Origin: Maribacter forsetii DSM 18668
Lineage (GTDB): Bacteria > Bacteroidota > Bacteroidia > Flavobacteriales > Flavobacteriaceae
Assembly: GCF_000744105.1 (NCBI RefSeq)
Contig: NZ_JQLH01000001.1
Coordinates: 868,001 to 932,000 of the forward strand
Length of the DNA: 64,000 nucleotides
Direction of reading: 5' to 3'
The translations under genes and the position numbers were made by a program. The notes below the pieces were generated by a model that ran no database searches, was not told the origin of the DNA, and saw only the letters and a program-made list of their open reading frames with translations. Below are positions 35,063 to 43,943 of the stretch, piece after piece; within the stretch, counting starts at the first letter, position 1, and every line of letters starts with the position of its first letter.

Positions 35063-36973
35063 ATGAGATTTAAATTAATCATAGTATTACTGGTTTTTGT
35101 GCCATTTTTAGTTACGGCTCAAGACAAGAAGTCTAAAGCTGATAACCTTTTTTATGGTTATCAATATGAAAAAGCAATTGCAGCGTACAAAAGTGAAATG
35201 CTTAAAGATTCTTTGACCAATCATCAGTTGCTGAACCTTGCGGATTCATATTTTAGTACAGGCAGTTATGATAGTGCATCTGAGCTTTATTTAAAGGTCA
35301 ATAAGAATGATACCATTATGTCTGTCAATAGGTTTAATAAAATGTTGCAGAGCCTTTCTAAAAACTCTGAGAGGGATAGGGTAAAAATGTTCTTAAAGTC
35401 AAAAGCCGACAAATTATCTCCTGAACTTTTGGAGAATGCGGAATTTAATTACAGTTTGTTAGAAATTCCGTCAAATACAGATAACAGCGTAATACGTGAT
35501 TTAGGTGTCAATAGCGCTCAGGGAGATTTTTCACCTGCGTTTTATAAGAACGGAATATTGTTTAGTAGTAGTAGAGGACGAAATAGTAAAAATGTATACG
35601 AGCCTACAGGTGAATCTTATTTAGATATCTATTTTGCAAGACTAAGTTCAAATAACAACTTGGTAGATGTGGAAACTTTTAAGGAGATTCCTGCGACGGA
35701 CTTTCATAAATCTACACCATATTATTCTGAAAAACTTGAAACGTTTTTTTACATCCTTTCCAATGAAGAAGATGGTGAGCTTAGATATGATGAAAATGGT
35801 AAAAATGCATTGGCAATAGGGACACTTACAAAAAATAACAGGTTTAGATTTATATTAAAAGATTTAAGCACATCATTTTACTATCCTTTCTTTGATGATG
35901 CTACGGAGCGTTTATATTTCGCTGCAAATTTTGATGATAGTTACGGTGGTACGGATTTATATTATGTATACACTAATAACGGACAGATAATGTCTGCGCC
36001 TATTAATTTAGGACCTAGAATAAACTCACCAGGAAACGAGATTGCTCCATACGTTTTTGACGGAAGTCTGTACTTTTCTTCGGATATTTTCTATGGTCTT
36101 GGAGGAATGGATATTTATAAATCTAATATGTTACCAAATGATGCTTACACTATACCGGTAAACCTTGGTGAGGGAATTAATTCAAAAGCAGATGATTTCG
36201 GATTCATAATTAGGAATGTTGAGAACAAAGGGTTGTCAGGTTTTTTTGCATCAAATAGAACCGGAGGCAAAGGCGGAGACGACCTTTATGGTTTTCAGCT
36301 AAAAAATGCACCAGGATTAAAAACATTTGCTTTAGGTGGAAAAGTGGTTAACCTTAGAAATAAGGTTGGTTTAAAAGGAGCTCAGGTGAGATTGTTAAAT
36401 CAACAGGGAGATGTTTTGAAAGAAGTTATTGCTGGTAATGACGGTAGCTTTAGAGTAGAAGTTCCATGGATGTCTCAAGTGACTATACAAGCGATGAGTG
36501 ATGGGTATTCTATTTTCTCAACTACATACTCTGAAGAAGGGATGGAGGAAATTCAAAACACGTCCTATAACATGGGGCTTGCAAGAATGGAAGACTTGGT
36601 TACTCAAAGAGAGGATAAAACGGTAATAAAACTTAATAAGTTCTATTTCGATAAAGGCAAATCGATTATAAACGCTCAGGTTGAAACTGAATTGAATAAA
36701 GTGGTAGATGCTGTTGTGCGTTTTCCACAGATGAGGTTGAGAATACAGTCCTATACAGATACAAGAGGTAGTACGTCGTCTAACAAAAGGTTATCACAGG
36801 CAAGAGCTGACGTAATTAAGAATTATCTTTTAAGTAATGGATTAAATTCAAATAACATTATTGAGGCAACTGGTTATGGTGAAAAAAACATTGTAAATAA
36901 TTGTGTTAATGGTGCTTACTGTTTAGATTTTCTTCATAAACAAAATGAACGTACCTTGTTCGTTGTTGAATAA
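35063..36973 (+). CDS. OmpA-family protein with TPR, PD40 propeller and CarboxypepD_reg domains
   Basis: A 636-residue protein: signal peptide (about residues 1-20), TPR-like helices (~25-110), WD40-like PD40 propeller repeats (~145-415, e.g. GILFSSSRGR, ERLYFAANFDDSYGG, LYFSSDIFYGLGGMDIYKS), a carboxypeptidase-regulatory-like fold (~425-500), and a C-terminal OmpA peptidoglycan-binding domain (~520-636, LNKFYFDKGKS, SYTDTRGS, NKRLSQARADVIKNYL). This order matches PorE-like proteins that tie type IX components to peptidoglycan, but no lipobox cysteine is present. It closes the adhesin operon and probably anchors the secretion or attachment complex to the cell wall. Confidence 0.92.
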   Translation: MRFKLIIVLLVFVPFLVTAQDKKSKADNLFYGYQYEKAIAAYKSEMLKDSLTNHQLLNLADSYFSTGSYDSASELYLKVNKNDTIMSVNRFNKMLQSLSKNSERDRVKMFLKSKADKLSPELLENAEFNYSLLEIPSNTDNSVIRDLGVNSAQGDFSPAFYKNGILFSSSRGRNSKNVYEPTGESYLDIYFARLSSNNNLVDVETFKEIPATDFHKSTPYYSEKLETFFYILSNEEDGELRYDENGKNALAIGTLTKNNRFRFILKDLSTSFYYPFFDDATERLYFAANFDDSYGGTDLYYVYTNNGQIMSAPINLGPRINSPGNEIAPYVFDGSLYFSSDIFYGLGGMDIYKSNMLPNDAYTIPVNLGEGINSKADDFGFIIRNVENKGLSGFFASNRTGGKGGDDLYGFQLKNAPGLKTFALGGKVVNLRNKVGLKGAQVRLLNQQGDVLKEVIAGNDGSFRVEVPWMSQVTIQAMSDGYSIFSTTYSEEGMEEIQNTSYNMGLARMEDLVTQREDKTVIKLNKFYFDKGKSIINAQVETELNKVVDAVVRFPQMRLRIQSYTDTRGSTSSNKRLSQARADVIKNYLLSNGLNSNNIIEATGYGEKNIVNNCVNGAYCLDFLHKQNERTLFVVE

Positions 36974-36995
36974 ACAGAGTTTTGTTTCTATGCTA

Positions 36996-38246
36996 TTAGA
37001 TAATAATGATATAGAAATAGTACAGCGCAAAACATGACAAGAATAAAATTCCAGCATAGGTAAGGATTCTCAATTTCTTACCTGGTTGAAATCTAGGTTC
37101 TAATTCGGTACTGGTCACATTTTTTAAATTCATGTATCCGATAACAGGTGCAACAACAAAAGAAACAAATGTTGCTAGAGCTACCAAATTACCCATATTG
37201 GCACTAAATGCTGCTATCACAACAAAATTGATTAGGGTCAAAATCAATACCCCAACTGCGAAAGCTGCTTTGGTAGTGTACCATTTGTTTTTTGGTTTCA
37301 ATAAAGAAATTATATCTAAACTTACTCTAGCTAAAGCATCATGTGCCGTCATACAAGTACTGAACATAGTGGCGAATGCAGAAATGGCAATAAATAGATA
37401 TGCCCATGACCCTATGTGTTGGGTAAACAAGCGTACTACTTGATCGGCAAAACTCACGGCATTATTGCTAAGCTGTATGTTGGTGCCGTATAAGGTGTAC
37501 CATCCTATAATCATAAAGAAGATAGCTAGTACAGCAGTAATGGTATATCCGATATTAAATTCTTGTAACGATTCTTTTAGGCTAGGCTTGTCTTGAGTTT
37601 TCCATTTTTCAATACTCCATAAACTGATCCAACTAGAAGCTTCTACACTAGTAGGCATCCATCCTATTAATCCTATTAAAAACAATATTCCTACTTCGTT
37701 GAAAATGGGTAATGGTTTAAAGTCTGGAACATGGCTTACAGGTCCTTTTGCTACAACTAAAATGGTTGTAACCAGTAAAGCAACAAATAGTACACTAACA
37801 ACGAATTTTAAGCTAATTTCCAAAAGCTTGTATTTTCCAAAAATCAGTAGTGCGCTTATAATTAAAAATAGACTTAATGCGACCATTGCTATAGAGCTAT
37901 GACCAATATCGAACAAATTAATAAAGAGACCTGCCGTAACCGTATACAAAGCTGCTAAGATGGTGAAAGTGGTTATAAAGGTAATTATGGCATAAAACCA
38001 GAGATAGCCTTTACCACGGTTTAAATAGCCTTCTATTAAGGTTTTGTTCGTAACGTTCGTATAGCGAACTCCAAATTCAAAAAAAGGGTATTTTAAAACG
38101 TTTGCTAAAATGATAGGAATGACTATTAGCCAACCATATTGTGCTCCTGCTTTAGTAGATAGTACAAGATGAGATGTACCTATCGCCATGCTAGCGAACA
38201 AAAGTCCGGGTCCTAAATTTTTTAGAATTGTTTTAAAATGGAGCAT
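36996..38246 (-). CDS. Divergent Nramp-family transporter
   Basis: A 416-residue protein with eleven or so membrane helices and clear Nramp-type organisation (GPGLLFASMAIGTSH in helix 1, NVLKYPFFEFGVRYT in helix 2, IGWMPTSVEASSW in helix 6). The canonical helix-1 DPGN metal motif aligns with GTSH, and the helix-6 MPH motif reads MPT, so the aspartate and asparagine that bind manganese or iron are absent. It may carry a different substrate or use another mechanism. It lies 49 bases after the SanA-like gene on the same strand. Fold assignment is confident; substrate is not. Confidence 0.85.
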   Translation of the reverse strand: MLHFKTILKNLGPGLLFASMAIGTSHLVLSTKAGAQYGWLIVIPIILANVLKYPFFEFGVRYTNVTNKTLIEGYLNRGKGYLWFYAIITFITTFTILAALYTVTAGLFINLFDIGHSSIAMVALSLFLIISALLIFGKYKLLEISLKFVVSVLFVALLVTTILVVAKGPVSHVPDFKPLPIFNEVGILFLIGLIGWMPTSVEASSWISLWSIEKWKTQDKPSLKESLQEFNIGYTITAVLAIFFMIIGWYTLYGTNIQLSNNAVSFADQVVRLFTQHIGSWAYLFIAISAFATMFSTCMTAHDALARVSLDIISLLKPKNKWYTTKAAFAVGVLILTLINFVVIAAFSANMGNLVALATFVSFVVAPVIGYMNLKNVTSTELEPRFQPGKKLRILTYAGILFLSCFALYYFYIIII

Positions 38247-38295
38247 TATAATCCGGTTTGGTTGGTCCTGTTAAATGTAATCTATTTAATGCTAC

Positions 38296-38931
38296 TTATT
38301 TTATCTCAATTGTGGTACCGTAAAATTTAGGCTGTGTATTAAGAATCATGTCTATAAATACTTTTACACGGGCAAGGTATTCTCTTATTTGAACTTTTAG
38401 ACCTTGGCTTGTAGAAACGTCTTTTGCATTAAACCCTATAGCATTTAATCCTTTTTGTTTGGCAATATATATAGCTCTTTCATTATGGAACTTTTGCGAG
38501 ATTACGGTAACATTGTCTAAGCCGAATATAAACTTTGCCCTAAACATGGAATCTAGGGTTCTGAAACCTGCATAGTCCAAGAATATAACTTTTTCAGGTA
38601 TACCCGCTTTTATCAAATCCTTTTTAAAGGTATCTGGTTCGTTATAATAGATGCTTCCATTGTCCCCGCTAACCAATATAAATTTAATCTTACCGGCATT
38701 GTAAAGTGCTTTGGTTGCATTTATACGGTATGTGTAATATGGGTTGGGAGAACCGTCTGTTAATCTGTTGGAGGTCCCTAATACAAGACCGACACGATTA
38801 CTTGGAATTGAGGATATATTGGAATAAGTTTTTTCTTCTGCAGTGCTAGAAATAATACTATTGCAGACAAATATCATTAGAATTAATGCTAATAGTAATA
38901 AGCCAGATATTTTTAATATTTTTTTCAGCAT
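38296..38931 (-). CDS. SanA/YdcF-like DUF218 protein
   Basis: A 211-residue protein with one N-terminal membrane helix (about residues 5-27) and a DUF218 domain exposed to the periplasm. Recognisable parts are VGLVLGTSNRLTDGSPNPYYTYRINA, KIKFILVSGDNGSIYYNEPD, and VTVISQKFHNERAIYIAKQKGLNAIGFNAK. E. coli SanA is linked to vancomycin exclusion and envelope barrier function at high temperature. The start at 38931 (MLKKILK) was preferred; an upstream in-frame ATG at 39015 would add 28 residues lying in the tRNA terminator region. It follows the tRNA genes and precedes the Nramp-like gene. Confidence 0.88.
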   Translation of the reverse strand: MLKKILKISGLLLLALILMIFVCNSIISSTAEEKTYSNISSIPSNRVGLVLGTSNRLTDGSPNPYYTYRINATKALYNAGKIKFILVSGDNGSIYYNEPDTFKKDLIKAGIPEKVIFLDYAGFRTLDSMFRAKFIFGLDNVTVISQKFHNERAIYIAKQKGLNAIGFNAKDVSTSQGLKVQIREYLARVKVFIDMILNTQPKFYGTTIEIK

Positions 38932-38999
38932 GCACTTATAATGAAAACTAAAGTTAATGAATAACTGAAGATTTCGATTTGAAATGTATATAAAATAAA

Positions 39000-39031
39000 A
39001 AACCCCTGAAATCAATTGATTTCAGGGGTTT
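39000..39031 (-). terminator. Terminator of the tRNA transcript (32-base perfect palindrome)
   Basis: A 32-base uninterrupted palindrome (left arm starts AAACCCCTGAAATCA) directly follows tRNA-Leu on the minus strand and is followed by a T-rich tract. It also has a T-run on the other strand only weakly, so it is mainly a minus-strand terminator. Confidence 0.85.
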
Positions 39032-39032
39032 G

Positions 39033-39119
39033 TGGTACTCGAGGCGGGACTTGAACCCGCACGCCCCAAAGAGCACAGGATTTTAAGTCCGGCGTGTCTA
39101 CCAATTCCACCACTCGAGC
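39033..39119 (-). tRNA. tRNA-Leu (anticodon TAA)
   Basis: An 87-base tRNA including an encoded CCA end. The acceptor stem pairs GCTCGAG with CTCGAGT (one G-T), the anticodon loop carries TAA in the context CTTAAAA, and there is a long variable arm (class II) and a T loop GTTCAAGTC. It lies 42 bases downstream of tRNA-Gly and immediately upstream of a palindromic terminator. Confidence 0.96.
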
Positions 39120-39161
39120 ATACTTGGCATTTAAAAAAATGTTGACCGGCAACATTTTCTG

Positions 39162-39233
39162 AGCGAAAAACGGGATTCGAACCCGCGACCTCCACCTTGG
39201 CAAGGTGATGCTCTACCCCTGAGCTACTTTCGC
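39162..39233 (-). tRNA. tRNA-Gly (anticodon GCC)
   Basis: A 72-base tRNA with acceptor stem GCGAAAG, D arm GCTCAGGGGTAGAGC, anticodon stem-loop CACCTTGCCAAGGTG with GCC, and T arm GCGGGTTCGAACCCCGT. The 3' CCA is not encoded (the sequence continues TCAG after the discriminator T), unlike the neighbouring tRNA-Leu. It lies 98 bases downstream of mutS and may be read through from it or have its own promoter. Confidence 0.96.
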
Positions 39234-39330
39234 AAATTTTAAAGAACGTGCATCTCTTAAAAGATGCGGGTGCAAATTTAATACAATTCTGTAAAAACCA
39301 AAGTAAAAATGCGCAAAAGAATTAAAAAAT

Positions 39331-41952
39331 TTACGAAGTCGCTTTTTTGTCCTTGGTTAACAGCCTTTTAATCTCATTTAATTTCATCAAAGCTTCTACC
39401 GGAGTTAGCGTATCTATGTCTAAATGTGTGATTTCTTCCTTAATTTCTTCCAATAAAGGGTCGTCTAGGTTAAAAAAGCTGAGTTGCATTTCGTCAGAAT
39501 CACTTTTAAGTTTATCACCTACATCTTCACTAACGTGTTTATTTTCCAACTTTTTCAAAATCTTGTTTGCCTTTTGAATTACTTGTTGGGGCATACCCGC
39601 CATTTTAGCCACATGTATACCAAAACTGTGTTCACTACCACCAGGAACTAATTTTCTTAGGAACAAAACGGTATCTTTTAATTCTTTAATAGCTACATTA
39701 TAGTTTTTGATGCGATTAAAGGTGTTGGTCATTTCATTGAGCTCATGATAATGTGTGGCAAACATGGTCTTTGCTCTTGCAGGGTGTTCGTGAAGGTATT
39801 CTGAAATTGCCCATGCAATGGAAATGCCATCATAGGTACTTGTACCTCTACCGATTTCATCTAAGAGCACCAGACTGCGTTCAGATAGGTTATTTAGAAT
39901 AGATGCTGTTTCATTCATTTCTACCATAAAAGTAGATTCTCCCATTGAAATATTATCACTGGCGCCTACACGTGTAAATATTTTATCTACAACACCAATT
40001 TTAGCCGTTTCAGCGGGTACAAAACTACCCATTTGCGCAAGTAAAACTATTAATGCCGTTTGTCTTAATAAGGCAGATTTACCACTCATATTAGGGCCGG
40101 TAATCATTATAAATTGTTGATTGGAACGGTCTAATTGTAAGTCGTTTGCAATATATTGCTCACCTAACGGTAATTGCTTTTCTATAACGGGGTGTCTTCC
40201 ATCTGTTATTTCTAAATCTGTGGAATCGTTTAAAGACGGACAATTGTATGCGTTTTCTTTTGCCAATTGAGCAAAACCGCAAAGGCAATCTAGCTGAGCT
40301 ATTAAGTATGCGTTATTTTGAACCGGGGCAATGTATTCTTGCATCCATACCACCAGTTGTGAAAATAGTTGTTGCTCCAAGGTTGAGATACGGTCCTCCG
40401 CACCTAGAATTTTTGCTTCATATTCTTTAAGCTCATCGGTAATGTAACGCTCGGCATTGACCAAGGTTTGTTTACGGGTCCAGGTTTCTGGAACTTTGTC
40501 TTTATGGGTGTTTCTAACTTCTATATAATAGCCAAATACATTATTAGATGCTATTTTTAGGGAGGTAATACCTGTTGCGGCAGTTTCCCTTTCTAACATA
40601 TTGTTCAGGTAATTTTTACCCGATGTCGCCAAGCCTCTTAATTCGTCTAGCTCTTCTGAAAAACCTTCGGCAATAGTGTTACCTTTTAAAATGTTAACGG
40701 GTGCCTCTTCACTAAGCATCTCTTTTATTTTGGCTCGTAATAAATCGCACGATTGTATTTGGTCTCCCGTTAAGGCCAACGATTCGTTTTTAGAAGAGGT
40801 GGCTAATTGCTTAATAGGAATTAAAGCTTCTAAAGAATTTTTTAATTGAACTACTTCTTTCGGGTTGACTTTGCCTGTAGCGACTTTAGAAATCAATCGT
40901 TCTAAATCGCCCATTTGTTTAATATGATGTTGAAATTTTTCTAGTATAACTTCTTCATCATATAGAAAGGAAACAATCTGTTGCCTCCTTTTAATTTTTT
41001 CTAAATTTTTAAGGGGTAAGGCAAGCCATCTTTTGATCATACGCCCACCCATGGGAGAGATGGTTTTGTCAATAACATCTAAAAGTGTTACTGCATTGAC
41101 ATTGGTGGAATGGTAAAGTTCCAAGTTTTTAATGGTGAATCTATCCATCCATATATAATCATCTTCCGCAATACGTTGCAGTTTAGATATATGCTGCAAT
41201 TGGCGATGTTGGGTTTCACCTAAGTAATGTAAAACTACCCCGGATGCTATGATGCCACAGGTTAAATGGTCAACACCAAAACCTTTCAGGGTATTGGTGT
41301 TAAAATGTGATGTAAGATTTTCTAAAGCATAATCTTCTTGAAAGACCCAATCTTCTAGATAAAATAGATGATGATTTTTACCGAAGACCTCTAAGAATTC
41401 TTTTTTATGCGCTTTGGATATTAATACTTCGTTAGGTGAGAAATTCTGAAGTAATTTATCAATCTGTTCTTCACTACCTTCTGAGGTTAAAAACTCACCT
41501 GTAGAAATATCTACGAACGAAATTCCTATTTTCTTTCTTCCAAAGTGAACGGCACAAAGAAAATTATTTGTTTTAGAGTTTAAGATGTCATCGTTCATTG
41601 CCACTCCTGGGGTAACCAATTCGGTAACACCTCTTTTGACAATGGTTTTGGTCTGCTTAGGGTCCTCTAACTGATCACAAATAGCAACTCGCTGACCTGC
41701 TTTTACCAATTTTGGTAAATAGGTATTTAAAGAATGATGCGGAAAACCAGCTAACTCGGTTCTTTCGCCACCATTATTTCTGTTGGTTAAAATAATACCT
41801 AATATGCGTGAAGCCTTTACTGCATCTTCACCAAAAGTTTCATAGAAATCACCTACTCGAAACAGTAATAATGCATCAGGATACTTGGTCTTGATGGTGT
41901 TATATTGCTTCATTAAAGGAGTTACCTTTTTTGTCTTGCTTTTATCCGCCAC
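39331..41952 (-). CDS. mutS: DNA mismatch repair protein MutS
   Basis: An 873-residue MutS1-type ATPase that recognises base mismatches. The mismatch-reading Phe-X-Glu motif is F36-Y37-E38 in VGDFYETF; the connector and lever domains follow (GFPHHSLNTYLPKLVKAG). The ATPase has Walker A TGPNMSGKS (~616-624), Walker B SLVLLDEIGRGTSTYDG and ATHYHEL. The C-terminus has the MutL/dimer tail. Translation appears to start at a GTG, because an in-frame stop lies four codons upstream and the first ATG is codon 14, still upstream of the conserved YxxIKxKYPD. mutL is not in the window. The tRNA pair lies downstream on the same strand. Confidence 0.96.
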   Translation of the reverse strand: MADKSKTKKVTPLMKQYNTIKTKYPDALLLFRVGDFYETFGEDAVKASRILGIILTNRNNGGERTELAGFPHHSLNTYLPKLVKAGQRVAICDQLEDPKQTKTIVKRGVTELVTPGVAMNDDILNSKTNNFLCAVHFGRKKIGISFVDISTGEFLTSEGSEEQIDKLLQNFSPNEVLISKAHKKEFLEVFGKNHHLFYLEDWVFQEDYALENLTSHFNTNTLKGFGVDHLTCGIIASGVVLHYLGETQHRQLQHISKLQRIAEDDYIWMDRFTIKNLELYHSTNVNAVTLLDVIDKTISPMGGRMIKRWLALPLKNLEKIKRRQQIVSFLYDEEVILEKFQHHIKQMGDLERLISKVATGKVNPKEVVQLKNSLEALIPIKQLATSSKNESLALTGDQIQSCDLLRAKIKEMLSEEAPVNILKGNTIAEGFSEELDELRGLATSGKNYLNNMLERETAATGITSLKIASNNVFGYYIEVRNTHKDKVPETWTRKQTLVNAERYITDELKEYEAKILGAEDRISTLEQQLFSQLVVWMQEYIAPVQNNAYLIAQLDCLCGFAQLAKENAYNCPSLNDSTDLEITDGRHPVIEKQLPLGEQYIANDLQLDRSNQQFIMITGPNMSGKSALLRQTALIVLLAQMGSFVPAETAKIGVVDKIFTRVGASDNISMGESTFMVEMNETASILNNLSERSLVLLDEIGRGTSTYDGISIAWAISEYLHEHPARAKTMFATHYHELNEMTNTFNRIKNYNVAIKELKDTVLFLRKLVPGGSEHSFGIHVAKMAGMPQQVIQKANKILKKLENKHVSEDVGDKLKSDSDEMQLSFFNLDDPLLEEIKEEITHLDIDTLTPVEALMKLNEIKRLLTKDKKATS

Positions 41953-42080
41953 TTTATCTTTATCTCATTAATTTTGCTCCTTCACGAAAGTATAATTTAA
42001 TCTCTGGAAATTAAATCATTGTTGATATTTCAGGATAAGTTTATAACCTTTTCAAACTAATGAAAATTGAATTGTAAAGT

Positions 42081-42611
42081 ATGAGAAAATTAAGAAATGA
42101 GGAGTTGGATAGAATTGATGTGGAAGGGTATAAGCTTGCAGGAAAATCTCCTATAATAATTGTTCTTGATAATATAAGGAGTTTAAATAATATTGGTTCT
42201 GTTTTTAGAACCGCCGACGCTTTTTTGGTCGAAAAAATATACTTGTGCGGAATTACCGCTACGCCACCTCATAAAGATATTCATAAAACCGCTTTAGGAG
42301 CAACGGATAGTGTTGACTGTGAACATGTGGCAGATACTGTTGAATTGGTAACTAGGCTTAAAGAAGATGGATGTCATATTATTTCTGTTGAACAGGCAGA
42401 AAATGCAACGCAGCTAAATGACTATGCACCAGCAAAAGATAAAAAGCAAGTGCTTATTTTTGGAAATGAGGTTAAGGGTGTAGCTCAGAACGTAGTTTCT
42501 GCTAGTGATGAGGTTTTGGAAATTCCGCAATTCGGCACCAAACATTCTTTGAATATATCAGTGAGTGTTGGCGTTGTAGTTTGGGATTGTTGGAGTAAGT
42601 TAAACGCATAA
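42081..42611 (+). CDS. TrmH/SpoU-family RNA 2'-O-methyltransferase
   Basis: A 176-residue SPOUT methyltransferase with the three family motifs: NNIGSVFRTADAF (motif 1), LIFGNEVKGV (motif 2) and HSLNISVSVGVVVWDCW (motif 3). The knot at the C-terminus binds S-adenosylmethionine. It lacks an N-terminal extension, so it is a minimal member, and it could modify tRNA (TrmL- or TrmH-like) or rRNA. It diverges from mutS and is followed by a terminator that also lies upstream of the converging FolK-kinase gene. Substrate unresolved. Confidence 0.93.
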   Translation: MRKLRNEELDRIDVEGYKLAGKSPIIIVLDNIRSLNNIGSVFRTADAFLVEKIYLCGITATPPHKDIHKTALGATDSVDCEHVADTVELVTRLKEDGCHIISVEQAENATQLNDYAPAKDKKQVLIFGNEVKGVAQNVVSASDEVLEIPQFGTKHSLNISVSVGVVVWDCWSKLNA

Positions 42612-42639
42612 AAAAACCTGATCGTAGACCAGGTTTTTT
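42611..42639. terminator. Terminator after the SpoU-type methyltransferase
   Basis: A 10-bp stem (AAAAAACCTG at 42611-42620, CAGGTTTTTT at 42630-42639) with a 9-base loop, rich in A on one side and T on the other, so usable in both directions between the converging genes. Confidence 0.85.
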
Positions 42640-42729
42640 AGTATAGTTTGAGTTAGTTAGTTGCACGTATGCCTTCACAAGAAAAGATTTTCTTTTCATT
42701 TACGCAAGAAATAATCTAATTTATAATTG

Positions 42730-43872
42730 TTATAAGTTGGCTAAGGCAAAGTTTTCTATCTTGGTTAAAATGGCTTCATAATCTTTTGAGTGTCTTACGA
42801 AATCTAGCTCGCTAACATCTATAATCAATTGATTTTCTTTAGGGTATGTCTTTAGGAAGTCGAAATAACCCCGGTTAATTTTTTCTAGATAGGTAAGCTC
42901 TATATTTTGCTCGTAATCTCTGCCACGTTGCCTTATTTGTTGTAGTAATCTTTCTGTGGTTTGGTACAGATAAACGTAGACTTTTGGCTTTTTAACCTCC
43001 TTGTACATGAAATTGAATACCTTTCTGTATAAATCAAATTCGTTTTGTTGTAGTGTCACCTTGGCAAAAATCAGCGATTTAAAAATATCATAATCGCTTA
43101 CCATAAAACTTTTAAATAAATCTAATTGATTGGTGTCTTCTGTAAATTGTTGATATCGATCTGCTAAAAACGACATTTCTAACGGAAAGGCATACCTGGC
43201 CTGGTCTTCATAAAAATTAGGTAAAAACGGATTTTCGGCAAATCGTTCTAAAATCAATTTTGCATTGAAATCTTCTGAAATCTTAGTGGCCAATGTTGTT
43301 TTACCTGCACCAATATTACCTTCTATAGCAACATATTGTAGGCTAGCAAAAAATGTATGTCTACTTTTAAAAAGTCTTTTTATTTGTTTGGTTATAGTGC
43401 TCTTGTCTTTACATTCTTGCAGTAAATTTCTAGTGTCTTTGTTGAATATGGGGTGATAGAATTGCGGAGTAATATCTGCAAGAGGTTTTAGAATAAACTT
43501 TCTATCTTGCATTTTAGGGTGTGGAACCGTTAAGTTCTCTGTCTTGATAATATCTTTTTCATAATAGATAATATCAATGTCTAAAGTTCTACTTTGGTAA
43601 TTGTCACTTTCGTTTCTTTCTCTTCCAAAATGAGTCTCTATGGCTAATAGCTTTTCCAATAAATCTTCTGGAGCAAGTAATGTTTGCAATTCTAAACAGG
43701 CATTCAAGAAATCTTCCCCTTCAAAACCCCATGACGGAGTTTCATAGACAGCGGAAACTTGCCTGATTTCACCGGCTATTTTTCCGATTTCGAAAATGGC
43801 TTTTTGTAATAACAATTGACGATTGCCTAAATTACTGCCTATAGATAAGAATGCTGTTTTGTATACTCCCAT
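42730..43872 (-). CDS. folK: FolK-deoxynucleoside kinase fusion protein
   Basis: A 380-residue bifunctional protein. Residues ~1-160 are a 6-hydroxymethyl-7,8-dihydropterin pyrophosphokinase: SIGSNLGNRQ at the start, SAVYETPSWGFEG, and the metal-site motif RTLDIDIIYY. Residues ~180-380 are a deoxynucleoside kinase with P-loop GNIGAGKT (~185-192), the substrate-binding ERFAENPFLPNFYED segment, DRYQQF, and the LID-like RQRGRDYEQN. It would make a folate precursor at one end and phosphorylate deoxyribonucleosides at the other, linking thymidylate and folate supply. Fusions of this kind occur in Bacteroidota. It diverges from sppA. Both active sites look intact. Confidence 0.93.
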   Translation of the reverse strand: MGVYKTAFLSIGSNLGNRQLLLQKAIFEIGKIAGEIRQVSAVYETPSWGFEGEDFLNACLELQTLLAPEDLLEKLLAIETHFGRERNESDNYQSRTLDIDIIYYEKDIIKTENLTVPHPKMQDRKFILKPLADITPQFYHPIFNKDTRNLLQECKDKSTITKQIKRLFKSRHTFFASLQYVAIEGNIGAGKTTLATKISEDFNAKLILERFAENPFLPNFYEDQARYAFPLEMSFLADRYQQFTEDTNQLDLFKSFMVSDYDIFKSLIFAKVTLQQNEFDLYRKVFNFMYKEVKKPKVYVYLYQTTERLLQQIRQRGRDYEQNIELTYLEKINRGYFDFLKTYPKENQLIIDVSELDFVRHSKDYEAILTKIENFALANL

Positions 43873-43911
43873 AATATTAGGGCAAAATAACTAAAACATA
43901 TCCACATTAGT

Positions 43912-43919
43912 TATCTTTG
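43912..43919 (+). promoter_or_regulatory. Putative -7 element of the sppA operon
   Basis: TATCTTTG matches the TAnnTTTG consensus and lies 24 bases before the sppA ATG. No TTG stands at the right distance upstream, so the promoter is only half supported. Confidence 0.5.
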
Positions 43920-43943
43920 TTTACTATTATAATAAAGATTTAA

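Noticed and set aside
39012..39203. A 63-codon open frame on the minus strand across the tRNA pair
   Set aside because: It covers tRNA-Leu and part of tRNA-Gly and shows their typical shadow translation (VVELVDTPDLKS); the RNA genes explain the sequence.
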